Assembly: GCF_900537065.1 (NCBI RefSeq)
Contig: NZ_UNRC01000011.1
Span: 1 to 61,716, forward strand
Source: Sphingorhabdus sp. Alg239-R122
GTDB lineage: Bacteria; Pseudomonadota; Alphaproteobacteria; Sphingomonadales; Sphingomonadaceae
Reading direction: 5' to 3'
Length of the DNA: 61,716 bases
Both the position numbers and the translations under genes were made by a program. This document shows positions 8,649 to 17,003 of the stretch, in pieces (position 1 is the first letter of the stretch; each line of letters starts with the position of its first letter). The notes beneath the pieces were generated by a model, which was not told the origin of the DNA, did no database searches, and saw nothing but the letters and a program-made list of their open reading frames with translations.

Positions 8649-8688
8649 AAAAAGCCGCGCCCTGTTTTCACGGGGAACGCGGCTTTTT
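8649..8688. terminator. intrinsic terminator/attenuator between pilin-like and chaperone genes
   Basis: AAAAAGCCGCG (8649-8659) pairs with CGCGGCTTTTT (8678-8688), and further A/T runs flank the stem, so it can act in both directions. It lies after the stop of the DUF4402 gene and before the chaperone on the same strand, suggesting partial termination and excess subunit mRNA. Confidence 0.85.
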
Positions 8689-8729
8689 CTGTATTTTCAG
8701 CCGGCCTGATGTCAGCGCTGTTTCAGATA

Positions 8730-9221
8730 TTACTGATATTCAACAGTCACATCAAAATTGCCGACATAGTCGCCTGCAGCCTGATTTGCGGCGACTGCAA
8801 GTGTGCCGCCTACTGTAAAGCTGTCACCGCCAGCCAGTACCAATGAAGCGTCGCTGCCGGAAAGTGAAGCTGTCATGCTGTTACCGCCGCTTACCAAGTT
8901 TACCGAAGGATCAACTGTAATATCAACAGTTTCACCAGCTGTACCTGTTACATCGAAAGCCGCCGCTGTGGTTGTGCCAGAGCATACCAGCGCCGCATCA
9001 CATGATACCGAACCATCAGCAGAGCTCAGTGCAACATTGCCGCCGGTCGCGCCCACAACAACTGTGCCAAAATCAAGATCAGATGTTTTTGTGACCGTTA
9101 TCTGCTCAAGGATGGTGGCGCGCGCATCGGCATTGGCCGTTGCAGCATTCGCAGAGGTGGAAACGAGAGCAGCCGCCAGTACAGCAGAGCCAGCGGTCAG
9201 AAATTTCGCTTTGTTAAACAT
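8730..9221 (-). CDS. DUF4402 protein, probable major pilus-like subunit
   Basis: A 163-residue exported protein. The signal peptide ends near STSANA; the mature part is rich in Gly, Ala, Ser, Thr and Val with a beta-sandwich pattern. The features DLDFGTVVVG near the start, a close Cys pair (SCDAALVC) and the ending GDYVGNFDVTVEYQ are typical of DUF4402. The final alternating strand resembles the C-terminal end of fimbrial subunits. The ATG at 9221 has AAGGGA 8 bases upstream. Its place at the head of a chaperone/usher set makes a surface fibre subunit the best inference. Confidence 0.85.
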   Translation of the reverse strand: MFNKAKFLTAGSAVLAAALVSTSANAATANADARATILEQITVTKTSDLDFGTVVVGATGGNVALSSADGSVSCDAALVCSGTTTAAAFDVTGTAGETVDITVDPSVNLVSGGNSMTASLSGSDASLVLAGGDSFTVGGTLAVAANQAAGDYVGNFDVTVEYQ

Positions 9222-9431
9222 ATATTTGGTCCCTTTAGAATTGCGCCACGGCGCAGTGGTCATCTTGGGACGCCCCCATGGCGGCCCTGAGAACGGATAA
9301 TCCACTCCATTCACGAGCTCTTATGGACACAAAGATTTCAGAAATTGCTTAGAAACAGGGTGAAGAAAAGGTTAAATTCTTACCCTTTTAGGATTAATAG
9401 TCATATATATCAGAACTTTAATGAATTTACC

Positions 9432-10355
9432 TTAAAGCCCCTCACCCGAAAGGCGCTGGCATATCAGGTCAAGCTGATCGAGATTTCCATACCGAATCAC
9501 CACCTGCCCGCTGCTATGATTCGAATCGGACGTGATTTTCACTTTCAGGCCAAGAAGGTCTTCCAAATGACGTTCCACAGCGGCGATATCGGCATTACCG
9601 CTATCCAGAGACTTGGTTTCCAGAGGCGGCTCGGCCTGCTTGCGCGGGCCCCGCACCAGTTTTTCCGTCTGGCGCACGGACAATCCTTGCGCCACCACGT
9701 CCTTTGCGATCGCCGCCGCATTCTCGCTGTTGATCAATGCGCGGGCGTGGCCCATGGAAAGGTCGCCTTCAGCCACCATCTGCAGCACGGAATTAGGCAA
9801 GGCCAGCAATCGCACCAGATTGGCAACATGACTGCGCGACTTGTCTACCAACTTGCCGATTTTCTTGTGTGAACAGCCCTGGCTATCCATAAGACGTTGA
9901 TAGGCTTGCGCTTCCTCTACAGGGTTCAGGTCTTCGCGCTGAATATTCTCGATCAGCGCTATGGCCAGAGTGTCTTCATCGCTTAGATCACGGACGATTG
10001 CCGGAATTTCGTGCAATTTGGCACGCTGTGCCGCACGCCAACGGCGTTCACCCGCCACCAACTGATAACCGCCCTTCCCGGCGGGCCGCACAATAATCGG
10101 CTGAATCACGCCGCGTTTTGAGATACTATCCGCCAACTCCTCCAGCGCTTCATCACTGAAATAACGACGCGGCTGGTCAGGATGCGGCTTGATCTGGGCA
10201 ACCGAGATATTCTGCACTCCGCCTGTTGCAGCAGGGCTATCACCCGAAGAGGTTTGTACCAGTGGCTCTTCACGCTGTACTTCGCCCAAAAGCGCATTCA
10301 ATCCGCGTCCAAGCCCCGTGTTTTTCTTTTTGGCGATTGTCATATCCTTACCCAT
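9432..10355 (-). CDS. parB: chromosome-partitioning protein ParB
   Basis: A 307-residue ParB. The N-terminal patch KKKNTGLGRGLNALLG is the usual ParA-interacting tail. The CTPase/N-engagement domain has VAGERRWRAAQRA, the central part has the parS-binding HTH (HKKIGKLVDKSRSHVANLVR), and a C-terminal dimerisation domain ends the protein. It loads on parS sites, three of which lie within 3.5 kb, and spreads as a CTP-dependent clamp. The start at 10355 is 20 bp after parA ends, implying one transcript; the ribosome site is weak. Confidence 0.96.
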   Translation of the reverse strand: MGKDMTIAKKKNTGLGRGLNALLGEVQREEPLVQTSSGDSPAATGGVQNISVAQIKPHPDQPRRYFSDEALEELADSISKRGVIQPIIVRPAGKGGYQLVAGERRWRAAQRAKLHEIPAIVRDLSDEDTLAIALIENIQREDLNPVEEAQAYQRLMDSQGCSHKKIGKLVDKSRSHVANLVRLLALPNSVLQMVAEGDLSMGHARALINSENAAAIAKDVVAQGLSVRQTEKLVRGPRKQAEPPLETKSLDSGNADIAAVERHLEDLLGLKVKITSDSNHSSGQVVIRYGNLDQLDLICQRLSGEGL

Positions 10356-10375
10356 TATTATTTCTTTACAACTGT

Positions 10376-11158
10376 TTATGCTGCAACCTTGCGATCCGGC
10401 ATACGGCCGATCAATTCGCGTGCAAGCGAGATATAAGCCTCTGACCCTGCGCATTTATGATCATATACCAGCGCTGGCAGACCATGGCTCGGAGCCTCGG
10501 ACAGCCGTACGTTGCGCGGTATAACTGTGCCGAACACCAATTGCCCCAGGCAGGCGCGCACATCGTCAGACACCTGTTCAGTCAGCCGGTTGCGCCGGTC
10601 GTACATTGTCAGCACTACGCCTATGATCGACAGATCCGCATTAAACCTGTTCTGGACGCGCTCGACCGTCTGCAAAAGTTGACTAAGCCCCTCCAACGCG
10701 AAGAATTCGCATTGCAACGGCACCAGCAAAGAATCCACGGCCACCAACGCATTGAGCGTCAACAAACCAAGTGACGGTGGACAATCAATTACACAAACAT
10801 CCCAATGATTTGCGGGCACATTATCCAATGCGTTCTTAAGCCGGTGTGTGCGCTGTTCAAACTCGACCAACTCTACTTCTGCTCCTGACAGATCCTGCGT
10901 AGCGGGAATAATGTCAAGCTGTGGGATAGCCGTAGATACTGCGCATTGCTCAAGGTCAGCTTCACCGGTCAGCAATTCATAGCTTGAGTTTTCACGGTCA
11001 GATTGTTCGATGCCCAGACCTGTGGAAGCATTGCCTTGCGGATCAAGGTCCACCAGTAAAACACGCCAACCAATGGCCGCAAGTGCTGTTGCGACATTAA
11101 TAGTCGTGGTGGTTTTTCCAACGCCGCCTTTTTGGTTTGCAATGGCGATACGGATCAT
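10376..11158 (-). CDS. parA: chromosome-partitioning ATPase ParA
   Basis: A 260-residue ParA/Soj ATPase. The deviant Walker A motif NQKGGVGKTTTTIN is at the N-terminus, Walker A' VDLDPQGNAS follows, and Walker B is DVCVIDCPPSLG. It binds DNA non-specifically in its ATP form and moves the ParB-parS complex. The ATG at 11158 has GGGAG 6 bases upstream; a TTG at 11164 is too close to it. A parS site sits 22 bases upstream of the start, so ParB binding could feed back on parAB transcription. Confidence 0.97.
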   Translation of the reverse strand: MIRIAIANQKGGVGKTTTTINVATALAAIGWRVLLVDLDPQGNASTGLGIEQSDRENSSYELLTGEADLEQCAVSTAIPQLDIIPATQDLSGAEVELVEFEQRTHRLKNALDNVPANHWDVCVIDCPPSLGLLTLNALVAVDSLLVPLQCEFFALEGLSQLLQTVERVQNRFNADLSIIGVVLTMYDRRNRLTEQVSDDVRACLGQLVFGTVIPRNVRLSEAPSHGLPALVYDHKCAGSEAYISLARELIGRMPDRKVAA

Positions 11159-11178
11159 TATCAACTCCCAATAGCGCC

Positions 11179-11194
11179 CGTTTCACGTGAAACA
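11179..11194. other. parS: parS site (parA upstream)
   Basis: CGTTTCACGTGAAACA matches the bacterial parS consensus TGTTNCACGTGAAACA except for the first base, with a 14-bp perfect palindrome at 11180-11193. It lies in the gap between rsmG and parA, next to parB. Confidence 0.9.
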
Positions 11195-11215
11195 AAATAT
11201 AAACCTATAATTCAG

Positions 11216-11869
11216 CTATTTAACAAGATAGCCGCTTAATATTTTTGCATCTTCATCGGTGATGCTGTGTTTCACGTGGAACAAATGTTGCCATTTATCA
11301 CTCAGCGCTTCCAATTCCTTAGACGCATTTCGTCCCTTGGGAAGCAGCCATAATGTTTTTTCTGTGGAAAATCGCTCTGTGAGAAGCAGTAATCGGTCAA
11401 GCGGTGCAAAAGCACGAGCACTGATGACTGCAGTGTCGAAACTGTCCAGGTTTTCAAGTCGCGTCCCTTCAACACGCGCGGCACGGCCAAGATCGAACCG
11501 CTCCACCATACGTTGCAGATAGTCGATACGGCGCGCGCGCGATTCCACCATCACAACTTCCCAGCTGCTGAGCATTGCTATGACAAGTCCTGGAAAACCC
11601 GCGCCTGTGCCTAGATCCAGCCAGGCGCCGCCCGCTTCTGAATGCCCATAAGACTTGGCAAGGCCCAGTAATTGCGCGCTGTCAACGATATGCCGTATCC
11701 AGATATGCGGCAAAGTCGACGGAGCAATCAGGTTCTGTGACTTGGCCTCTTTTTCCAGGACCACACAAAATTCAGACAATTTGTCCAGAGTTTCACTTGA
11801 AACATCCAGGTGGCTTCGTAGCCATTCGCGTGCTTCATTTTCAGATGTTATGATGGAAAGTGGAATCAT
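11216..11869 (-). CDS. rsmG: 16S rRNA (guanine-N7) methyltransferase RsmG
   Basis: A 217-residue Rossmann methyltransferase with the AdoMet-binding motif WLDLGTGAGFPGL and the downstream VESRARRIDYLQ segment, the typical RsmG/GidB layout. It methylates N7 of the 16S rRNA guanosine equivalent to E. coli G527, next to the decoding site. Its ATG overlaps the mnmG stop as TGATG, so the two are translationally coupled. A parS site is embedded in its 3' part and a degenerate one in its 5' part. Confidence 0.95.
   Translation of the reverse strand: MIPLSIITSENEAREWLRSHLDVSSETLDKLSEFCVVLEKEAKSQNLIAPSTLPHIWIRHIVDSAQLLGLAKSYGHSEAGGAWLDLGTGAGFPGLVIAMLSSWEVVMVESRARRIDYLQRMVERFDLGRAARVEGTRLENLDSFDTAVISARAFAPLDRLLLLTERFSTEKTLWLLPKGRNASKELEALSDKWQHLFHVKHSITDEDAKILSGYLVK
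11268..11283. other. parS: parS site inside rsmG
   Basis: TGTTTCACGTGGAACA; on the minus strand it reads TGTTCCACGTGAAACA, a full match to TGTTNCACGTGAAACA. It lies in the 3' third of rsmG and encodes F-H-V-K-H in that frame, a residue string also seen where parS overlaps coding sequence in other genomes. Confidence 0.9.
11790..11803. other. degenerate parS-like palindrome inside rsmG
   Basis: GTTTCACTTGAAAC differs from the 14-bp parS core by one base in the central CACGTG. It may be a weak or decayed site; one central mismatch usually lowers ParB binding strongly. Confidence 0.35.
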
Positions 11870-13731
11870 CAGGCAGCCAGTCTTTTGACATGCACCATAA
11901 TCGCTACCAAAGCTGCCGGCGTCACGCCTCGAACCCTTCCCGCCGCTGATAAAGTCTCTGGCCGCGCCTTTTCCAATCTTTCTACCATTTCATTGGAAAG
12001 ACCTGTAATTGCACGATAATTAATATGGTCGCCCAGTTCAATCTGCTCGTTCGCACGCAAGTCGCGCATCTCCGCGTCCTGCCTAACCAGATAAGGTGCA
12101 TAACGCGCATCTTCCTCAATCTCAACCAGCAAATCATCTGAGGCATCCCCCATAAGCGGCAGAAATGGCTGCATATCTTTCAGGGCGATATTCGGGAAAC
12201 GGAGCCAGTCAAAAAGCGATTGCTTCGCACCGTCAGCCTTTACGCTAAAGCCCGCTTCAATCATTTTATCTGATGCGATTTGGCGTGACAGGCCATGCAT
12301 TATCTCTGCCTTGCTGCTCTCCCGTGCGGCAAACCAATCTCTCCTATCTGCTCCTATACATCCCAACTCCATGCCAATCCCCGTGAGCCGTGATGAGGCA
12401 TTATTGGCACGCAACCGCAAGCGATATTCCGCCCGCGCTGTCAGCATACGATAAGGCTCGGTAACGCCCTGTAATGTCAAATCATCCACCATTACAGCTA
12501 GATAGCTATTGGCACGGTCGAGCCTGGGCGTATCGCGTCCATGGATTGCACACGCCGCGGCCATACCCGCAATCAGGCCCTGTGCTGCTGCCTCCTCATA
12601 GCCGGTCGTCCCATTAATCTGTCCCGCGCAATACAGGCCTTCAAACTCGCGGATAGCAAGATTACGGTCAAGCGCGCGTGGATCGATATGGTCATATTCC
12701 ACCGCATAGCCGGGTACGACAATTTCAGCGTTTTCCATACCCTGCATCGCACGCACCATGGCCACCTGAATATCAGTGGGAAGAGACGTGCTTATCCCAT
12801 TGGGATAGACCAGATGTGTGTCCAGTCCTTCCGGCTCCAGGAACACTTGATGCCCATCCCGGTCACCAAAACGAAAAATCTTGTCCTCAATCGAAGGGCA
12901 ATAACGCGGGCCTTCGGCATCAATGGCTCCGCTAAAAAGTGGCGAGCGATCAAGGCCAGAGCGGATAATATTGTGCGCTTCCGCATTAGTACGAGTGATT
13001 GCGCAGAAAATTTGTGGGATAGAACGGTGCGGCGTCAGCGGTGACATAGTCCAGTCGCCATCGTCGCTTGGCTGTTCCTCCAACGCTGCCCAGTTAATTG
13101 TCCGCCCGTCAATGCGCGGCGGTGTCCCGGTTTTCAGCCGCGCCATGGGTAGATCCGCATCGCGCAGTTGCTCAGCCAGCAATGTAGCAGCATTTTCGCC
13201 TGTCCGGCCGCCCACCATACGCTCTTCGCCGCGATAGAGCTTTCCGCCCAGAAATGTGCCGGTTGCAAGAATGACGGCACTTGCGGAAATTTCGCTGCCA
13301 TCTGCCAGAATAACGCCAGAGACTTGCCTTGAGCTATCACCCGTAAAGCGCAGTGCTGCGACCTCTCCTTCGACAATGGTAAGGTTATCTTGCGCATCCA
13401 GCATGTGGTGGATCGCCGCTTTATAGAGATTGCGGTCCGCCTGTACGCGCGGACCCTGTACCGCGCTACCCTTGCTCTGATTGAGCATGCGGTAATGGAT
13501 GGCGGCCGCGTCGGCGGCGCGCGCGATCAACCCATCAAAAGCATCAACTTCGCGCACCAGATGGCCTTTGCCCAGCCCGCCAATCGCGGGATTGCAGGAC
13601 ATCGCACCGATGGAGTCGCGTGTAAAGCTCACCAGCGCAGTGCGGCACCCCATACGCGCAGCAACAGCCGCAGCCTCACACCCGGCATGACCGCCGCCAA
13701 TCACGATAATGTCAAAGTCATGCTTTTCCAT
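11869..13731 (-). CDS. mnmG: tRNA uridine-5-carboxymethylaminomethyl modification enzyme MnmG
   Basis: A 620-residue GidA/MnmG flavoprotein of normal length. The FAD motif [14 protein letters not shown] opens the protein; family patches [19 protein letters not shown] and [18 protein letters not shown] are present. With MnmE, encoded just upstream, it adds the carboxymethylaminomethyl group to wobble U34 of certain tRNAs. The ATG at 13731 is chosen because homology begins there; no strong ribosome site is seen. An 84-bp gap with a perfect parS separates it from mnmE. Confidence 0.96.
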   Translation of the reverse strand: MEKHDFDIIVIGGGHAGCEAAAVAARMGCRTALVSFTRDSIGAMSCNPAIGGLGKGHLVREVDAFDGLIARAADAAAIHYRMLNQSKGSAVQGPRVQADRNLYKAAIHHMLDAQDNLTIVEGEVAALRFTGDSSRQVSGVILADGSEISASAVILATGTFLGGKLYRGEERMVGGRTGENAATLLAEQLRDADLPMARLKTGTPPRIDGRTINWAALEEQPSDDGDWTMSPLTPHRSIPQIFCAITRTNAEAHNIIRSGLDRSPLFSGAIDAEGPRYCPSIEDKIFRFGDRDGHQVFLEPEGLDTHLVYPNGISTSLPTDIQVAMVRAMQGMENAEIVVPGYAVEYDHIDPRALDRNLAIREFEGLYCAGQINGTTGYEEAAAQGLIAGMAAACAIHGRDTPRLDRANSYLAVMVDDLTLQGVTEPYRMLTARAEYRLRLRANNASSRLTGIGMELGCIGADRRDWFAARESSKAEIMHGLSRQIASDKMIEAGFSVKADGAKQSLFDWLRFPNIALKDMQPFLPLMGDASDDLLVEIEEDARYAPYLVRQDAEMRDLRANEQIELGDHINYRAITGLSNEMVERLEKARPETLSAAGRVRGVTPAALVAIMVHVKRLAA

Positions 13732-13781
13732 GGATGTGCCGATAAAGGAATTTGCGAGCCCGGTCAAAGGGCGATTATGCG

Positions 13782-13797
13782 TGTTTCACGTGAAACA
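13782..13797. other. parS: parS site between mnmE and mnmG
   Basis: TGTTTCACGTGAAACA is a perfect parS palindrome, extended by one base on each side (13781-13798). It is about 6.3 kb from the proposed oriC, consistent with parS positions near the origin. Confidence 0.95.
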
Positions 13798-13815
13798 CCT
13801 GTTAGAATTCAAGGG

Positions 13816-15111
13816 CTACTTGCCGATACAAAAACGCCCGAACAATGCATCGAGCATATCTTCTGTATGCGTGCTGCCAAGCAATCCATCGAGCGCAGCG
13901 CGGGCAAGGCGCAGCTCTTCTCCGATCAGCAGGTAATCCTCAAGCTCTGCTATACTGGTAAGCGCGGTCGACACATTCAGCAGATGCATACGTTGACGCT
14001 GGTTAACGGCAAAGCTGTCGGGCGGCGGTAATAATACGCTTGCGCTCGACACTAGCTTTGCGATCAACCGGTCAAGATTTTCACCCGTACGCGCCGACAG
14101 CCGGATATCCGCACCGGATTTTGCGTATGGTGGCGTGCCGTCAACCTGTGCTTCAATTTCCCATAGCATAGGATGCTGAGGCCCCTCGCCTTCCGCACCG
14201 AGCCACAGCACGATATCTGCCTCACCAATAACAGTGCGCGCCCGCTCTATGCCAATTTTCTCGATCGCATCACCTTCGGCATCGCGCAGACCGGCCGTGT
14301 CGGTAAACACAAAAGGTATGCCCTGAAACGCGACCGGCACTTCGATGATATCACGCGTGGTACCCGCGATATCCGAGACAATGGCAGCCTCTTTTTCTGT
14401 TAATCGATTGATTAAAGTTGATTTTCCTGAATTTGGCGGGCCTGCGAGCACCACCCGGATTCCCTCTTTCAGTTTCTCTGCCGATGGCTGATCCAGCACC
14501 GCGTCTATCGCGCTGCGCATTGTGCTCGCCTCTACCTTCAACGCATCAAGCGCGCCGGCTGCCACATCATCCTCATCGGAAAAATCAAGTTCCGCCTCGA
14601 CCCGTGCTGACAGTTTTAGAATATCCTCACGCCAGCTTTCTATGGCTTGAGAGAACCGACCGCTCAGTGCTGACATTGCCGCCTGTCGCTGCAATTCGCT
14701 TTCTGCGGTGAGCAAGTCGCCCAGCCCTTCGGCTTCAGCCAGGTCCATGCGGCCGTTCAGGAAAGCGCGCCGTGTAAATTCACCCGCAATGGCTGCACGA
14801 AGACCGTGCATATCGGCAAGACACGTCTCCACAGCGCGCACCACGGCACGGCCGCCATGCAGGTGCAGCTCGGCCAGATCTTCTCCCGTCGCGGTATCGG
14901 GGCCCGGAAACCACAGTACAAGCGCGTGATCGAGCGTGGCCCCGGTTTCAGGATGGACGAGCTGGCGCAGCGATGCCTGACGCGGCGCAGGCAGGCTGCC
15001 GCCAAGCGCCTGTAACGCGGCGCCTGCCTGCGTGCCACTGATCCGCATCACGGCGATGGCGGCGGGTGGCTGCCCCGAGGACAGCGCGAAAATGGTATCC
15101 TGTGCCGCCAT
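13816..15111 (-). CDS. mnmE: tRNA modification GTPase MnmE
   Basis: A 431-residue protein with the N-terminal folate-binding domain (to about 120), a helical domain, an inserted G domain (about 215-370) and the C-terminal CIGK ending in which the Cys is functionally needed. G1 is AGPPNSGKST, G2 IAGTTRD and G3 DTAGLR. The G4 motif NKxD is not visible: the expected segment reads YAKSGADIRLSART, so Asn and the spacing are changed. GTP hydrolysis drives the reaction with MnmG. The ATG has GGGAG 9 bases upstream. Confidence 0.95.
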   Translation of the reverse strand: MAAQDTIFALSSGQPPAAIAVMRISGTQAGAALQALGGSLPAPRQASLRQLVHPETGATLDHALVLWFPGPDTATGEDLAELHLHGGRAVVRAVETCLADMHGLRAAIAGEFTRRAFLNGRMDLAEAEGLGDLLTAESELQRQAAMSALSGRFSQAIESWREDILKLSARVEAELDFSDEDDVAAGALDALKVEASTMRSAIDAVLDQPSAEKLKEGIRVVLAGPPNSGKSTLINRLTEKEAAIVSDIAGTTRDIIEVPVAFQGIPFVFTDTAGLRDAEGDAIEKIGIERARTVIGEADIVLWLGAEGEGPQHPMLWEIEAQVDGTPPYAKSGADIRLSARTGENLDRLIAKLVSSASVLLPPPDSFAVNQRQRMHLLNVSTALTSIAELEDYLLIGEELRLARAALDGLLGSTHTEDMLDALFGRFCIGK

Positions 15112-15162
15112 AAGCGCCCACTCCCACGGCCAGTTGCTGCACGCCCAGAACGGACGTAACTA

Positions 15163-15423
15163 TTAGTTTTTCTTGGACTTCTTACTACCGCCCGATGCCG
15201 ACGACATGCCTGTTTCCATCAGCGACTGGAAAAAGCGCAACCCCATTTCGCCCATGGGCGCGATATTCTTGGCGAGATTCTGCAGCTGTTCGACATTGGT
15301 GGCGCCTTCCATCGCGCTCTTCACACCTTCGACATATTTGTCATTGACCGCCGATACATCGGGAAGCCCCAGAAAACGGCGCATTTCCTCCGGCGTGCAA
15401 TCCAATTCAACATTCACTTTCAT
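15163..15423 (-). CDS. small conserved protein, DUF6489-like
   Basis: An 86-residue soluble protein beginning MKVNVELDCTPEEMRRFLGL, with predicted helices and a lysine/serine-rich tail (GGSKKSKKN). I recognise it as the DUF6489 type found next to mnmE in sphingomonads and relatives; no function is known. The ATG has AGGA 8 bases upstream. It lies 51 bp upstream of mnmE on the same strand and may share its transcript. A phasin-like or DNA-associated role would be speculation. Confidence 0.75.
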   Translation of the reverse strand: MKVNVELDCTPEEMRRFLGLPDVSAVNDKYVEGVKSAMEGATNVEQLQNLAKNIAPMGEMGLRFFQSLMETGMSSASGGSKKSKKN

Positions 15424-15561
15424 ATCATGTTCCTTTCACGGCATCCTCCATATCCAAACGATATGCCCGATCCGATAATGGCTGTGCTGCGCCCTTATCA
15501 TCCAACCCAAAATGGGTATAAATGGCGCATAAAGCAAATGGTTTGATGTGAGGAGAGTAAA

Positions 15562-16263
15562 ATGGCGGCGATGGAAGATGTGATCACACTCAGCGGTGAC
15601 GGTATATTTTCGGCTTATGTAAGCCGTCCGGAAGGCACGCCAAAGGCCGCTATTGTCGTGATTCAGGAAATATTCGGGGTGAATGCGGGTATCCGTAAAA
15701 AATGCGATAACTGGGCGGAAAAAGGCTATCTCGCGGTCGCCCCTGACCTGTTCTGGCGGCTTGAGCCCGGCATCAATCTCGACCCGGATGTGCCAGAAGA
15801 ATTTAAGCAGGCACTCGAATGGATGGGCAAGTTCAACCAGGATCAGGGCATTCGCGATATCGAGGCAACCATCAAATATGCGCGCGCCGCAGTTGGCGGC
15901 GGCAAGGTTGGTTGTGTCGGTTATTGCCTGGGCGGGCGGCTCGCTTTCATGACCGCCGCGCGCACCGATATCAACGCATCAACCGGCTATTACGGAGTGG
16001 GTATAGACGGCCTGCTGGGTGAGAAACACGCAATCGCCCATCCGCTCATGCTGCATATCCCGACCGAGGACGGCTTTGTGGATGCGGACACGCAAAAAGC
16101 GATGCATGACGCCCTGTATGGCCACCGAAAAGTCACGCTGCACGATTATGAAGGCCTCGACCACGGCTTCGCCACCGAATTCGGCAAGCGCCGTGACGAG
16201 GCCGCCGCAAGACTGGCTGACAGCAGGACAGAAGCATTTTTTGAAAGGGAGTTGTTTGGGTAG
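15562..16263 (+). CDS. dienelactone hydrolase family protein
   Basis: A 233-residue alpha/beta hydrolase. The DLH triad is visible: nucleophile Cys122 in GCVGYCLGGRLAF, Asp170 in IPTEDGF and His201 in EGLDHGF, with Glu36 in VIQEIFGVN, the residue that gates the Cys in DLH. It may open lactones such as dienelactone in ring-cleavage pathways, but many members act on other esters and no catechol genes are nearby. The ribosome site GAGGAG is well placed. Its last codons lie in a palindrome shared with the convergent terC-like gene. Confidence 0.9.
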   Translation: MAAMEDVITLSGDGIFSAYVSRPEGTPKAAIVVIQEIFGVNAGIRKKCDNWAEKGYLAVAPDLFWRLEPGINLDPDVPEEFKQALEWMGKFNQDQGIRDIEATIKYARAAVGGGKVGCVGYCLGGRLAFMTAARTDINASTGYYGVGIDGLLGEKHAIAHPLMLHIPTEDGFVDADTQKAMHDALYGHRKVTLHDYEGLDHGFATEFGKRRDEAAARLADSRTEAFFERELFG

Positions 16264-16280
16264 CTGGCTACCCAAACAAC
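16251..16280. terminator. perfect palindrome spanning two convergent stop codons
   Basis: GTTGTTTGGGTAGC (16251-16264), two bases TG, then GCTACCCAAACAAC (16267-16280). It includes the stops of both convergent genes, so both proteins end Leu-Phe-Gly. It probably stops transcription in both directions, although the U-tract is weak. Confidence 0.7.
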
Positions 16281-16987
16281 TGCAATACGCCCAGTTCAGG
16301 GTCGAGTATGCCATCATAGATCATCTTGCCCGCGACATAGACAATGACGGCAAGGCCGATATAGGCGATCCAGCGGTAGCGTTCGATATATTTTGCGATG
16401 AAATTGGCCGCGACGCCCATGAGCGCGACAGCGATAATCAGGCCGACAATCAGGATTCCCGGATGCTCGCGCGCCGCGCCCGCAACCGCGAGCACATTGT
16501 CGAGGCTCATCGACACATCGGCAACCGCAACCGCCCAGGCCGCAGCGGCAAAGCTTTTACCAGGCCGGATGCCGCTATGCTCGTCACCTTCAATTTCAGG
16601 AGACCCCACATTGCCCACCGGGTGCAGTTCACGCCACATCCTCCAGGCCACCCAGAGCAAAAGCAGCCCGCCCGCCAGGATTAGCCCAATAACCCCCATC
16701 AGATAGGTGACAGTCAGCGCAAACACGATCCGCAACACCAGCGCCGCGAGTATCCCGATCATGATTACCTTGCGCCGCTGGTCGGGCGGCAAGCCCGCCG
16801 CCAGCGCGCCCACGGCAATCGCATTGTCGCCGGCCAGCACCAGATCGATCAGCAACACCTGCCCGAACGCCGCCAGCGCGCCAGGTTCAGTGATGTTGGA
16901 AAAATCATGGACAATCGCGTCCCAGATTTCAGCGGGCGAACCAAGGCCGCTCACAGCAGCAGCAAAGAACAACAAGAAATCAGGCAT
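16268..16987 (-). CDS. TerC/YjbE family integral membrane protein
   Basis: A 239-residue polytopic membrane protein with about seven hydrophobic helices. The paired acidic motifs LIDLVLAGDNAIAVG and ADVSMSLDNVLAVAG are the hallmark of TerC-family metal-ion transporters, where the Asp residues in the membrane are thought to bind ions. Relatives take part in manganese export or metal homeostasis; the substrate here is unknown. The ATG has GGAG 9 bases upstream. Convergent with the dienelactone hydrolase. Confidence 0.9.
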   Translation of the reverse strand: MPDFLLFFAAAVSGLGSPAEIWDAIVHDFSNITEPGALAAFGQVLLIDLVLAGDNAIAVGALAAGLPPDQRRKVIMIGILAALVLRIVFALTVTYLMGVIGLILAGGLLLLWVAWRMWRELHPVGNVGSPEIEGDEHSGIRPGKSFAAAAWAVAVADVSMSLDNVLAVAGAAREHPGILIVGLIIAVALMGVAANFIAKYIERYRWIAYIGLAVIVYVAGKMIYDGILDPELGVLQLFG

Positions 16988-17003
16988 GTGTCGGCGCTCC
17001 GCC

